A stretch of DNA of 26,442 nucleotides from NCBI GenBank assembly GCA_035570275.1, contig DATMNI010000136.1, positions 1-26,442 of the forward strand. Direction: 5' to 3'. Made by a program: the position numbers and the translations under genes. This document shows positions 14,696-22,653 of the stretch, piece by piece (within the stretch, counting starts at the first letter, position 1; every line of letters starts with the position of its first letter). A model generated the notes under the pieces. That model was given only the letters and a program-made list of their open reading frames with translations. It did no database searches and was not told the origin of the DNA. The stretch is from DATMNI01 sp035570275 (GTDB lineage: Bacteria > Acidobacteriota > Terriglobia > Bryobacterales > Bryobacteraceae).

Positions 14696-14998
14696 ATGTC
14701 GAAAAAGCTGCCACCGATTCATCCGGGAGAACATCTGAAAGAATTCATGGACGATTTTGGTCTCACCATGAATCAGCTCGCAAAGGCGCTCCACGTCCCG
14801 CCCAATCGCATCAGCGCAATCGTCCACGGCTCGCGCGGCATCACTGCGGAAACCGCCATGCGCCTCGCGCGTTACTTCGGAACGTCGGTCCAAATGTGGA
14901 TGAACATGCAGATACATTACGAGATGGAAGTAGCACGCGATCGGTGCGAAGCCGCGATTCAAAAGCAGATTCAGCCGCGGCAATCCGAAGCCGCCTGA
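14696..14998 (+). CDS. higA: HigA-type antitoxin (XRE helix-turn-helix)
   Basis: The protein has 100 aa. It begins with the typical PPIHPGEHLKEFMDDFGLT, then the helix-turn-helix MNQLAKALHVPPNRISAIVHGSRGIT and TAMRLARYFGTSVQMWMNMQ. It should bind HigB and the operator in the higB promoter. GAGGAG lies six to seven bases before the ATG. A long gap without genes follows. Confidence 0.95.
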   Translation: MSKKLPPIHPGEHLKEFMDDFGLTMNQLAKALHVPPNRISAIVHGSRGITAETAMRLARYFGTSVQMWMNMQIHYEMEVARDRCEAAIQKQIQPRQSEAA

Positions 14999-15366
14999 TC
15001 GCGTGTCGGCAAACGTTTCCTTACTCCACTTCTATGCCGCGGCTGTCACGGCCGCGTTGCCGGCCGCGCGGGATGCGTAACCACGGGGCGGTCCCTGGCC
15101 GGGGCGGCTGTTCACCGGCAGGGCGGCCCCCAGCAAGCGCGCGCGTGCCGCGCGATGTTGTTCACACACTACTTGAAAGATCCGGAACACCCGCCGCCGC
15201 GTGTCCACGCCGAGCGCTTTTCGCGATCCTGTTCGGCGCCTGAAAACCGCGGGGAGTCGCCGCGGCCGCCGTCGCCCCGCGGCAACAGAGACACATCATG
15301 ATCCGGATACGGTGCATGAGAGTGTGCGCGCCGCGTAACTTTCGGCTGCGTCAGGCCCGCCCTCAC
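14999..15366. other. Long intergenic region without supportable genes
   Basis: Very GC-rich with many short self-complementary words (GCCGCGG, GGCCGCG, CCGCGGGG), so it can fold, but no single hairpin stands out. Reading frames crossing it are shadows without ribosome-binding sites. No tRNA or promoter is recognised. Confidence 0.4.
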
Positions 15367-15861
15367 TCACTCAAAACCCATCTTATCTTTCTTGGCTTCC
15401 ACCTTCGCCTTATCCACGCCGGACACCTTCAGCACGTCGCGCCACTCTTTGAACCTGCCATTCCGCTGGCGGTGTTCGATCACGGCCTGGGATTCCGGCA
15501 CGGTGAAACCGAGTTGTACCTTGATTTCCTCCAGCGGCGCGGTATTCATATCGACCTTGGAGTCCGTTCCGAAATTGAGCGTCAGGTAGTCCACTACAAC
15601 CGCCAGTTCGGCCGGCGTGCCCTTGGCGCCGCGCTCCACCATGTCGGCCACGGAGTCGGTCCACTCATCCTTATCGTGCCTCGTTTTGCGGAAGTTTCCC
15701 GAGGTGTGACACTCGGTGCAGAACTTGACCACCTCGGCCTTGCCCGTTCCTTCCGGTAGCGCCTTGGCATCCTGTTCGTCCGGGACGGCCAGGCACAAAC
15801 CCACCGCGGCGGCGGTCAGCCAAAGGACTCTGCAGGTCGCTTGATACTCAACCATAAACAT
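15367..15861 (-). CDS. Secreted cytochrome c-motif / ComEA-like helix-hairpin-helix fusion
   Basis: The protein has 164 aa. A signal peptide (about 1-27) precedes a haem-binding motif CTECH (48-52) in a short c-type domain (KAEVVKFCTECHTSGNF...WTDSVADMVERGAKG). A second domain (about 103-164) reads VDMNTAPLEEIKVQLGF...AVIEHRQRNGRFKEWRDVLKVSGV, the tandem helix-hairpin-helix fold of ComEA, which binds DNA in the periplasm. Joining a haem motif to a DNA-binding-type fold is uncommon. The HhH may have another role here, such as protein docking. An in-frame ATG at 15855 is an alternative start. It is the last gene of a three-gene operon, 20 bases after the monooxygenase stop. Confidence 0.82.
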   Translation of the reverse strand: MFMVEYQATCRVLWLTAAAVGLCLAVPDEQDAKALPEGTGKAEVVKFCTECHTSGNFRKTRHDKDEWTDSVADMVERGAKGTPAELAVVVDYLTLNFGTDSKVDMNTAPLEEIKVQLGFTVPESQAVIEHRQRNGRFKEWRDVLKVSGVDKAKVEAKKDKMGFE

Positions 15862-15881
15862 ACCCCGTCATAAATTCCATC

Positions 15882-17342
15882 TTACTTGATGTAGGAGTCG
15901 ATGAACTTCATAAACCGGGCCCGTTCCTCCGCGTCCAGTTTGCCGTCGTGGTTGGTGTCGAACATCGCCATGGCGGCGCGCAGGCGGGCGGCCTGGCCCT
16001 GGTTCAGCCCGGCAAAATCGTCGCCCTGCGCCACCATCTGTTCGATGCGGCTCAGCAGCATCTGCCGGCGGAACGGCCGCACGTCGTCGCGGCTCGGCAA
16101 CGCCACCTGCAGAAACGCGAATCCCATTTCGTCGGTGGTCTGCTCCCCGAATTTGACGTCTTTCGGAGGGTTCGACGGGTTGTGCGGATTGGCGGCGGAA
16201 TTGTCGTACACATAGCGCATCTCGATGCGCGTGCCCTTGGGCAGCTTCATCGATTCGGCATACCGGTACTGACCCTGCCAGTTGAAGTCCCAGTCGTTGA
16301 TCCGAATCAACGGCTCCACCTTTCCGTCCGGCAATCGCGCGTCCACTTGCATCTCTTTGCACAGCAGGTGCGCGTGCGGCGTGATCCCGATCAACTCGAC
16401 GTCTTGCGGCACCGTTCCCCAGTCCGTCACTACGTAGTGTGCATCGCCAGCCGGCAGGTCAATGCGCCGCGGCCCGATGATGATGTTGGCCAGGCCCTTG
16501 GTCGATTGATCCGTAAAGGTGAGGCCCAGTGAAGATTGGTCGGTCTCCGGCTTTCCCGAAGGGTGATAGTGAATCTGCACCACCAGGTCGGCGCCCTTGT
16601 CGATGGCGTGCGCCATGCCGGCGGGCAGCTCTTCCGGAGTAGCGCCCGGCGCCCATCCGCCCAGGCCGCCCGATGGCACGATTCGCGGCCCGCCAAAACA
16701 ACGGTAACCGGGTTCGGGCGTCGCCGCATCCAGACGGCGGGCTTCGCCCGTAGTATCGAGGAAGAACAGCGCGTGGTGCACCACCTTCGGATTGCCGGGA
16801 TGGAACTCCACCGTCTTCACGAACTTGTCCGCGCCGAAATTCCAGCGGAATCACGAAACACTGAAACACGTCGCCCCATCGGCGGCAACTGGAAAGGGCT
16901 GCGGCGTCGCCAGCACCGCATCCGGTTTGCCCGCCAGCCATCCGGAGGCAAATTCGGGCGGCGCCGGCCGCTGCTTTGGGTCGCCTTCGGGCGCGCCGTG
17001 GGTGGCCCATTCGCGCAGCATGGCGATCTGTTGGTCCGATAGCCGCCGCTCATCGCGGAAGTGGCCGTACCCGGCTTCGGCCTTCCACGGCGGCATGTAT
17101 CGGCTGGCGGTGACGGTGGCAATCAAAGGCGCGCGGCTGGCGGCGTCCCGATACGTCAGCAGCGAAAATGGCGCCACCTGGCCTGGCCGGTGGCAGCCGG
17201 CGCAATTCTGGTAGATCAAGGGAGCCACGTCGTGATTGAACGTGGGGCCTGCGGCGAAAGCGCTGCCTGCCAAGAGTGCCGCGAAAACGCTGCCAGCCAA
17301 TAGTGCCGTCAGGATCGGGAGATTCATCGTTGTCTTGATCAT
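15882..17342 (-). pseudogene. Cytochrome c / copper type II monooxygenase / EF-hand protein, interrupted
   Basis: Signal peptide (1-30), haem motif CAGCH (47-51) and likely axial Met83 (YMPPW) form the N-terminal cytochrome domain (17342 to about 16860). The second half, open to 15882, has copper type II ascorbate-dependent monooxygenase features: VVHHALFF, IHYHPSG, ITPHAHLL and a TTDEMGF Met, the two-copper ligand pattern of peptidylglycine-hydroxylating-type enzymes. The C-terminus has an EF-hand loop (DTNHDGKLDAEE). Both ORFs share one frame but a TGA (16851-16853) separates them. The roughly 40 bases between match the family only in another frame (DVFQCFVIPL). A missing base near 16880 and an extra G near 16840 explain this, so it is a pseudogene or sequencing error. 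Full length would be about 486 aa. Its ATG overlaps the redoxin stop (ATGA). Confidence 0.85.
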
Positions 17343-17926
17343 GGCTTCTTTATGGGGATGGCGCAGCCTATGGATTTCGTGGTGGTGTAGGCCACGGTCT
17401 TTCCGGCCAGCACGCTATCCAGGATCATGCGCACGTCCGATTGCGTGGCTTGCGGCCGGTTCTTCCCAAAATCCACGACACGATTATCGATGCGGCCAAG
17501 GTAGATGGCTTTGCCGTCGGGGTACAGGACGGCGGCCTGCGGCGTCACCGTCGCGTTCGCCAGGCCCACCAGCACCTGCTCCGGATCCATCAGCAGCGGG
17601 AATCCATACCGGTACTCCTTGGCGTACTTCACCACGGCCGGCTCCGCCACACCGGGGTCGGCCTGCACGGCGTACACCGCCACACCCCGCGGTGCGTAGG
17701 TGTCGCGAATCCGATTCATCTCCGGCACGTAGCTGTTGCCCACGGGGCAATCGATGGTTACGAAAAACAGGAGGATGGCTTGATGGTTGCCCCACTCGGC
17801 GGCCGTGTGCACGGCCCCCTGGGTGTCGCGCAAACGAAATTGCGGTGGAGCGGCCGCCCGGCAGGTCCCCGCCCAGCCCGTCAATAACGCGGAGCACAGG
17901 AGAACGATGAGGCTGGAACGCAGCAT
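17339..17926 (-). CDS. Secreted thioredoxin-fold redoxin (AhpC/TSA-like)
   Basis: The protein has 195 aa from ATG 17926. A signal peptide (1-25) leads to a thioredoxin fold: PPQFRLRDTQGAVHT, then LLFFVTIDCPVGNSYVPEMNRI with a single active Cys60 (TxxCPxxN type, not CxxC), then VTPQAAVLYPDGKAIYLGRIDNR. The C-terminal TKSIGCAIP supplies a second Cys. This type is often found beside cytochrome c/monooxygenase genes in Acidobacteria. It probably acts in the periplasm as a peroxidase-like or redox partner. It is the first gene of the operon; its stop overlaps the next ATG. A longer reading to 17959 is less likely because the signal peptide starts at MLRSS. Confidence 0.85.
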   Translation of the reverse strand: MLRSSLIVLLCSALLTGWAGTCRAAAPPQFRLRDTQGAVHTAAEWGNHQAILLFFVTIDCPVGNSYVPEMNRIRDTYAPRGVAVYAVQADPGVAEPAVVKYAKEYRYGFPLLMDPEQVLVGLANATVTPQAAVLYPDGKAIYLGRIDNRVVDFGKNRPQATQSDVRMILDSVLAGKTVAYTTTKSIGCAIPIKKP

Positions 17927-17996
17927 ACTTCTACCATTGTAGCCGCGACTCGGCCCCACGACGGTCGAACTGGCTGCTATTCCCGAAAACGCCTAC

Positions 17997-18157
17997 GGAG
18001 CCGCGCGCGTCAGCAAGCGGTCGTCGCGGAATGCGTGAGCGTGTTTGTGAAACCTGCTAACTACACCATTTCACAAACACAGTCGAGTATTTGGAGGGAA
18101 CCGCTTCCTGACGGTCACGGCTCTGATTGGAGCCGCGCGCGTCAGCAAGCGGTTCCC
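17997..18157. repeat. REP-like palindromic element with nested inverted repeats
   Basis: A 25-bp sequence (GGAGCCGCGCGCGTCAGCAA plus GCGGT) occurs exactly at 17997-18021 and 18129-18153. The second copy is the right arm of a long imperfect hairpin: GGGAACCGCTT (18096-18106) pairs with AAGCGGTTCCC (18147-18157), and the inner CTGACG/CGTCAG and CGGCTC/GAGCCG also pair. Between them is another perfect 12-bp inverted repeat, GTGTTTGTGAAA (18041-18052) with TTTCACAAACAC (18069-18080). It looks like a dispersed REP/BIME-type element between two operons on the same strand and may also end transcription. Confidence 0.85.
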
Positions 18158-18187
18158 GGACACGGTAGGGAACTTCCGAAAGCTGCG

Positions 18188-18883
18188 CTACGGCTTCCCC
18201 TGCCCGTAATACGCCGTAGCCCCATGCTTCCGGAAGTAGTGCTTGTCGCGCAGATGCTCCGAAATCGGCCGCGCCGCCGGGTTGATGGTGATGGTCTGCC
18301 AAGCCATTGCCGCCAGTTCTTCCACGATGGCCGCCGTATGTGCCGCATCGGTGACCGACTTTCCCCAGCAGAACGGCGCATGCCCGGCCACCAGAACCGC
18401 GGGGCAACCGAGCGGGTCCAGCCCTTCCATCCGCCGGATAATGGCGACGCCGGTGTTGGCTTCGTAGGCCGACTCAATCTCCTCGCGCGTCAGGTGCTCC
18501 GTGACCGGCACCGGCCCGTGGAAGTAGTCGGCGTGAGTGGTGCCGAAACAGGGAATCTCGCGCCCCGCCTGCGCCCACGCGGTGGCATGCCGCGAATGCG
18601 TATGGACCACGCCCCCGATCCCCGGCCAGGCGCGGTAGAGCGCGGCGTGGGTCGCCAGGTCCGACGACGGGCGGAGATTGCCTTCCACCACACGCCCTTC
18701 CAGATCGGTGATCACCATATCGGCGGCCGTCATCTTCTCGTACGGCACTCCGCTCGGCTTGATCACCACCAAACCGCTTTCTCTCGAAACGCCGCTGGCG
18801 TTGCCGAATGTATAGACCACCAGGCCTCGCCGCACCAGTTCCAGATTGGCTTCCAGAACCTCAGCTCGCAGCGCTTCCAGCAC
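18188..18883 (-). CDS. araD: L-ribulose-5-phosphate 4-epimerase
   Basis: The protein has 231 aa from GTG 18883, the exact length of the E. coli enzyme. It is a class II aldolase-fold epimerase converting L-ribulose 5-phosphate to D-xylulose 5-phosphate. The zinc ligands are His94 and His96 (VVHTHSRHAT) and a later His in VAGHAPF. The phosphate/catalytic segment PSSDLATHAAL and the GNAS motif are present. GTG is chosen because GAGGAGGG precedes it by a few bases and the protein then aligns from its first residues. It overlaps the end of araB by 23 bases, so the two are translationally coupled. Confidence 0.96.
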   Translation of the reverse strand: MLEALRAEVLEANLELVRRGLVVYTFGNASGVSRESGLVVIKPSGVPYEKMTAADMVITDLEGRVVEGNLRPSSDLATHAALYRAWPGIGGVVHTHSRHATAWAQAGREIPCFGTTHADYFHGPVPVTEHLTREEIESAYEANTGVAIIRRMEGLDPLGCPAVLVAGHAPFCWGKSVTDAAHTAAIVEELAAMAWQTITINPAARPISEHLRDKHYFRKHGATAYYGQGKP

Positions 18884-20465
18884 TCGTCCCTCCTCTGGCT
18901 TTCGCCGCGATCGCCCGCAGTCTGGGCAGAACGCCGCCGATCTCGGCCGCCGCCGACTGTCTCTCTCCAAAGCCAAAATACAAACTGCGGTACATGGCGT
19001 ACAGCTCCTGGTAAATCCCGCCTGATGACACCTGGGGCTCGATGGTCGCATAGCCCGGCACCAGCGCGTCCTGCGCTTCGCCGATGGTCTTGAAAGTGCC
19101 GGCGGCCAGGAAGGCAAAGATGGCCGAGCCCAGGCTGGTCACGTCGCCTTTCGGCACCAGAATCGGCTTGCCCATCACGTTGGCGTATACCTGATTCAGC
19201 ACCGCGTTCTTCTGCGGAATGCCGCCGCCGTTGATGATGCGGCGCACCGGCACGCCGTACTGCTCCATCCGCTCCAGAATTACGCGGGTGTGGAATGCCG
19301 TGCCTTCGATGGCGGCGAAGAGTTCATCCTGCGCCGTGGTGGTGAGCCGCCACCCCAGGGTCACGCCGCTCAGTTCCGGATTCACCAGAACCGTGCGGTC
19401 GCCGTTATCCCAGGTGAGCCGCAGCAAACCGGTTTCGCCGGCGCGATAATTTTCCAACCCGCGCGACAGTTCGGCAACGCTGGTACCGGCGCGGCGCGCG
19501 ATGGCCTCGAAGATATCGCCCGTCGCCGAAAGCCCCGCTTCAATCCCGGTGCACTGCGGGTCCACCGAGCCCTGCACCACGCCGCAAACGCCGGGGATCA
19601 GATCGGGCGTCCGGCTGATGGCGATGATGCATGTGGACGTGCCCACCACATTCACCACGTCGCCCAAGCGCACACCGGCGCCGATGGCGTCCCAATGGGC
19701 GTCGAAAGCGCCCACCGGAATCGGAATGCCCGCGCGCAATCCCAGCTTCTCCGCCCACTCCGCGGTCAGGTGGCCGGCGATCTGATCCGAGGTGGCATAG
19801 CGCCCGGCAAGCTTGTCACGCACCCCGGCCAGCACCGGGTCCAGGGCCGCGAGAAATTCCTCCGGCGGCAGCCCGCCTAGCCCGGCGTTCCACATCCATT
19901 TGTGGCCCATGGCGCAGACGCTGCGCGGAACGGCGGCCGGATCGGTGATGCCGCAGAGCACCGCAGCCACCATGTCGCAATGCTCCAGCGCGGTGGCGAA
20001 TCGGGCGCGCTTTTCGGGATTGTGCCGCAGCCAGTGCAGCAGCTTGGCGAAACCCCACTCGGAGGAGTAGATGCCGCCACACCATTCGATGGCGGCCAGC
20101 TTCTGCGCGTGGGCCGCGGCCGTAAGCTCGGCGGCTTCCTTCCAGGCCCGGTGGTCGCACCAGAGATAGTAGTCGTCGATGGGGTTCAGCCGGTTATCCA
20201 CCGGGATCACGCTGGAGCCGGTGGTATCGAGCGCGATGGCTTCGATGGCATGGCCGTCGATTCGCGCCGCGGCAATCGCCCGCGCCGTGGCCGCAGCCAG
20301 GGCAGCCATATGATCGGCGTGCGATTGCGTGGCGTGGTCGGGGTCTTCTTTCTTGCGAAGCAGCGGGTAATCGGCCGAGCCCGAACCGAGGCGGCCCTGG
20401 CGGCTGTCAAAAATAGAGACGCGAACGCTGAGGGTTCCGAAGTCTACACCAGCTACGATGCTCAC
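18861..20465 (-). CDS. araB: Ribulokinase (FGGY family)
   Basis: The protein has 534 aa from GTG 20465, preceded by GGAGG. It phosphorylates L-ribulose with ATP. The N-terminus AGVDFGTLSVRVSIFD is the FGGY phosphate-1 motif, the middle has VGTSTCIIAISRTPDLIPGVCGVVQG, and GGGIPQKNAVLNQVYANVMGKPI is the C-terminal FGGY signature. Length and motifs match AraB rather than xylulokinase. A 142-bp inverted-repeat element ends two bases before its ribosome-binding site. It lies between the isomerase gene and araD. Confidence 0.94.
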   Translation of the reverse strand: MSIVAGVDFGTLSVRVSIFDSRQGRLGSGSADYPLLRKKEDPDHATQSHADHMAALAAATARAIAAARIDGHAIEAIALDTTGSSVIPVDNRLNPIDDYYLWCDHRAWKEAAELTAAAHAQKLAAIEWCGGIYSSEWGFAKLLHWLRHNPEKRARFATALEHCDMVAAVLCGITDPAAVPRSVCAMGHKWMWNAGLGGLPPEEFLAALDPVLAGVRDKLAGRYATSDQIAGHLTAEWAEKLGLRAGIPIPVGAFDAHWDAIGAGVRLGDVVNVVGTSTCIIAISRTPDLIPGVCGVVQGSVDPQCTGIEAGLSATGDIFEAIARRAGTSVAELSRGLENYRAGETGLLRLTWDNGDRTVLVNPELSGVTLGWRLTTTAQDELFAAIEGTAFHTRVILERMEQYGVPVRRIINGGGIPQKNAVLNQVYANVMGKPILVPKGDVTSLGSAIFAFLAAGTFKTIGEAQDALVPGYATIEPQVSSGGIYQELYAMYRSLYFGFGERQSAAAEIGGVLPRLRAIAAKARGGTSAGSAAS

Positions 20466-20477
20466 AGGGCCTCCATG

Positions 20478-20619
20478 TGTGGGGCAGGTTGTTAACCTGC
20501 GGCGGATGGGCAATCCGCCTGGTGGATCAGAGAGACACCTCGCGCCCTTGGTCGGAGGGTCGCGTCAAATAGCGGCAGGCGGATTGCCAATCCGCCGCAG
20601 GTTAACAACCTGCCCCACA
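20478..20619. mobile_element. 142-bp inverted-repeat element (MITE/BIME-like) between isomerase gene and araB
   Basis: Arms of 44 bp (20478-20521 and 20576-20619) are reverse complements with one mismatch, around a 54-base loop. Each arm is itself built of two smaller palindromes: GCAGGTTGTTAACCTGC and a GGCGGAT..CAATCCGCC unit. No ORF lies inside. It is either a non-autonomous transposable element or a REP-type bimodular repeat. In the mRNA it would fold into a very stable hairpin between the isomerase and kinase genes. Confidence 0.9.
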
Positions 20620-20627
20620 AACCCGGG

Positions 20628-22049
20628 TTAAGCATGGCTATGAACATTCCAACCCAGATAGCGGCTGGTGGCTTCCTTCACCGCCGGCGCCACCGTGCTC
20701 AGGTTCGCCGCCACGTGATGCTCAAAGCCGCGCTCGCAGATGAAGCGCAGCAACCCCTGCAGATTCGCAATGCGCACCACCCCGGCGCCGCCAAAAGTTT
20801 CAAGCGGATCGTCCGTGAATTCGCCTGCGCCCACGTAGCCATCGATGCTGCCGTTACGGTCGTTGGTGGAAAACCGCGCGAAGCTCATCGGCCCCGACTT
20901 TACCCGCCCCACGCACGTGCCGTAGGTGTTTTCGATGCCGACGGTGCCGGCGATGATCGCCTGGAAATCCATGTGTACTTCCTTGAAGAAGTGCTTGGGC
21001 AGGTTGCTGCAGTGGAAGCAGACGGCCTTGTCAGGGTCCTCGCCGTAGTTGTTGTTCCAGTCCAGCAGCGCGGAGGGCGACCCCGATGCAAGCTGCAGCG
21101 CGTGCATCCCCACCACACCCACGATGTCCACCTCGCAGGCGCTCGACATCAGGTTTTCGCTCATCATGCTCATCACCGTGCAGGGCACTACGCCGAAGTA
21201 TTCTTCCAGCGAGGTCCAGCACTGTACGGCGCTGATAGCGACCTGGGTTTCCGCCATCCAGCCATCCACCACCGCGCCCAGTTTCGCCATCTTCATCATG
21301 GCGTCGGCCGGCACGCCGTCGGTGGTGACGTATTTGCGGATGGAGGCCAACTTTCCGACCGCAGCCGGGTCGTCATCCTTCATGCGGGCGATGCGGCCCA
21401 TGATCTCCGAAAGATCGATCGGCTCCACCGAGATGCCCGCGCCTTCCAGCAGTTTCTCGCTGTACCGGACCGTATTGAAAGCCGCCGGCCGGGCCCCGAT
21501 GGCGCCGATGCGCAGCCGCCGCAATCCGCGCACTACCCGGCAAACGGCCGCGAACCAGTCCAGATCGGCCTTGAAGAAATCCGAGTCCGGCGTTTCGGTG
21601 TGGCGCGTGGTAAGCGAGTACGGAATGCCATACTGGCTGAGGTTGTTACACACCGACATCTTGCCGCAGAAGCTGTCGCGCCGGTCCGCGATGGTCATGC
21701 GGCCCGGTGTGTCGGGCGTGGCCTGCACCAGCACAGGTACGTCCAGCCCGGCCATCCGCAGCGTGTCGGCGACAGCGCGCTCGTCGCCGAAATTCGGCAG
21801 CGTGACGATGATGCCATCGATTTCGTCGCGATGCAGCTTGAACAGGTCGGCGCATTGGGCCGCCTCCGCGCGCGATTCAATGGCGCCGTGCCTGGTTTCC
21901 TCCGGACCCGTGGCCACCGCGCCGTAGCCGCCTCCGGTGATAGCGGCGAGCATCTCGGTGCGCCCGCTCTTCGCCAGATGGCCCGGAAAGAAGCCCCGGT
22001 TGCCCACGATCATCCCAAAGGTTACCGGGCGCGGTTTGACATCGCTCAT
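20628..22049 (-). CDS. L-fucose/L-arabinose isomerase family protein
   Basis: The protein has 473 aa from ATG 22049. It aligns in style with the L-fucose/L-arabinose isomerase family (FucI-like, Rossmann-type first half): TFGMIVGNRGFFPGHLAKSG at the start, DEIDGIIVTLPNFGDE, QATPDTPGRM, and a catalytic-domain stretch with CWTSLEEYFGVVPCTVMSMM and conserved Glu/His residues (EVDIVG, FHCSNLPKHFF). It is distinct from classical AraA. Standing upstream of araB and araD, its probable reaction is L-arabinose to L-ribulose, by context. The longer reading to 22241 is rejected because it overlaps the membrane-protein gene. Its ATG overlaps that gene's stop (ATGA). Confidence 0.85.
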   Translation of the reverse strand: MSDVKPRPVTFGMIVGNRGFFPGHLAKSGRTEMLAAITGGGYGAVATGPEETRHGAIESRAEAAQCADLFKLHRDEIDGIIVTLPNFGDERAVADTLRMAGLDVPVLVQATPDTPGRMTIADRRDSFCGKMSVCNNLSQYGIPYSLTTRHTETPDSDFFKADLDWFAAVCRVVRGLRRLRIGAIGARPAAFNTVRYSEKLLEGAGISVEPIDLSEIMGRIARMKDDDPAAVGKLASIRKYVTTDGVPADAMMKMAKLGAVVDGWMAETQVAISAVQCWTSLEEYFGVVPCTVMSMMSENLMSSACEVDIVGVVGMHALQLASGSPSALLDWNNNYGEDPDKAVCFHCSNLPKHFFKEVHMDFQAIIAGTVGIENTYGTCVGRVKSGPMSFARFSTNDRNGSIDGYVGAGEFTDDPLETFGGAGVVRIANLQGLLRFICERGFEHHVAANLSTVAPAVKEATSRYLGWNVHSHA

Positions 22050-22363
22050 TTGTGTTGTTTCCCCTTCCCTGGCAGGAACTTTACCGTATAAATGCCGCCC
22101 ATCACGATCAATAACGCGCCCCACCAAATGCCGGCGTGCAATTCCGACAGTACCACGGGGTGTTCCGGCGGGCTCTCCAACAGCGCCGCCGCCAAAATCA
22201 ACACTCCGGAAGCCAGCAGCGGGGCGCCGATGAAAAACCAAATCGAAACCATACCTTGACGATGCATGATGCTCCTACCGGATATGACCTGCAGAACCAG
22301 AAATGCCACGGCCGCGATACCTGTCCAAAAAATCGGCCGATGGTAAATGGCAGGCGTGAGCAT
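22046..22363 (-). CDS. Small integral membrane protein, first gene of the pentose operon
   Basis: The protein has 105 aa from ATG 22363, with three hydrophobic helices: FWTGIAAVAFLVLQVISG, WFFIGAPLLASGVLILAAALL and GIWWGALLIVMGGIYTVKFL, then a Lys-rich tail. No family is recognised. The stop overlaps the isomerase ATG by four bases, so it is coupled to sugar metabolism and may aid uptake or be a regulatory membrane peptide. A weak AGG precedes the ATG; in-frame ATG 22432 would add 23 residues through a repeated segment and is less likely. Confidence 0.65.
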   Translation of the reverse strand: MLTPAIYHRPIFWTGIAAVAFLVLQVISGRSIMHRQGMVSIWFFIGAPLLASGVLILAAALLESPPEHPVVLSELHAGIWWGALLIVMGGIYTVKFLPGKGKQHK

Positions 22364-22375
22364 CCTGGTTTGCGG

Positions 22376-22405
22376 AAACAGAGCGGGCAGAAACAGAGCG
22401 GGAGT
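22376..22405. repeat. 15-bp tandem duplication upstream of the membrane-protein gene
   Basis: GAAACAGAGCGGGCA and GAAACAGAGCGGGAG lie side by side in the leader region of the sugar operon. Confidence 0.8.
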
Positions 22406-22527
22406 ACGAAGCGGCGGTGTAATCGCTTGCACCTGCTTATGTTATGGAAGAGCTTGGGGGAAGTCAAGCAGATGCCCGGTAACCTATTATTTGTGGCGGC
22501 GCATGGCACGGAAGTAAGGGCCGGCGG

Positions 22528-22641
22528 CTACGGCTGGCGGTCTTTCAGAATGCGCATGACCACGCAAGGGGACTGCGCCACGAACTCGCAGGCATCGTAG
22601 ATCGCCTGTTCCAAGTGGCCGGCGTCTTCTTCGTTATCGCC
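22528..22641 (-). pseudogene. ParE toxin fragment with internal deletion
   Basis: The minus strand reads DNEEDAGHLEQAIYDACEFVAQSP, the middle helix of a ParE toxin, followed almost at once by MRILKDRQP, a typical ParE C-terminus. The beta-sheet core is missing and one base is lost at the join (CCCCTTGCG). The same AIYDACEFVAxS stretch is found in the degraded ParE at 23506-23818, so the two are paralogues. It lies directly after the stop of the ParE pseudogene at 22654. Confidence 0.75.
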
Positions 22642-22653
22642 CAACAGGGTGCC

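Noticed and set aside
14068..15243. 391-aa plus-strand ORF across the higBA region
   Set aside because: It runs across HigB and HigA in another frame. Only its first part includes a real remnant (the nucleotidyltransferase pseudogene).
20634..22091. 485-aa plus-strand ORF opposite the isomerase gene
   Set aside because: Arg/His/Ala-rich shadow of the real gene on the minus strand.
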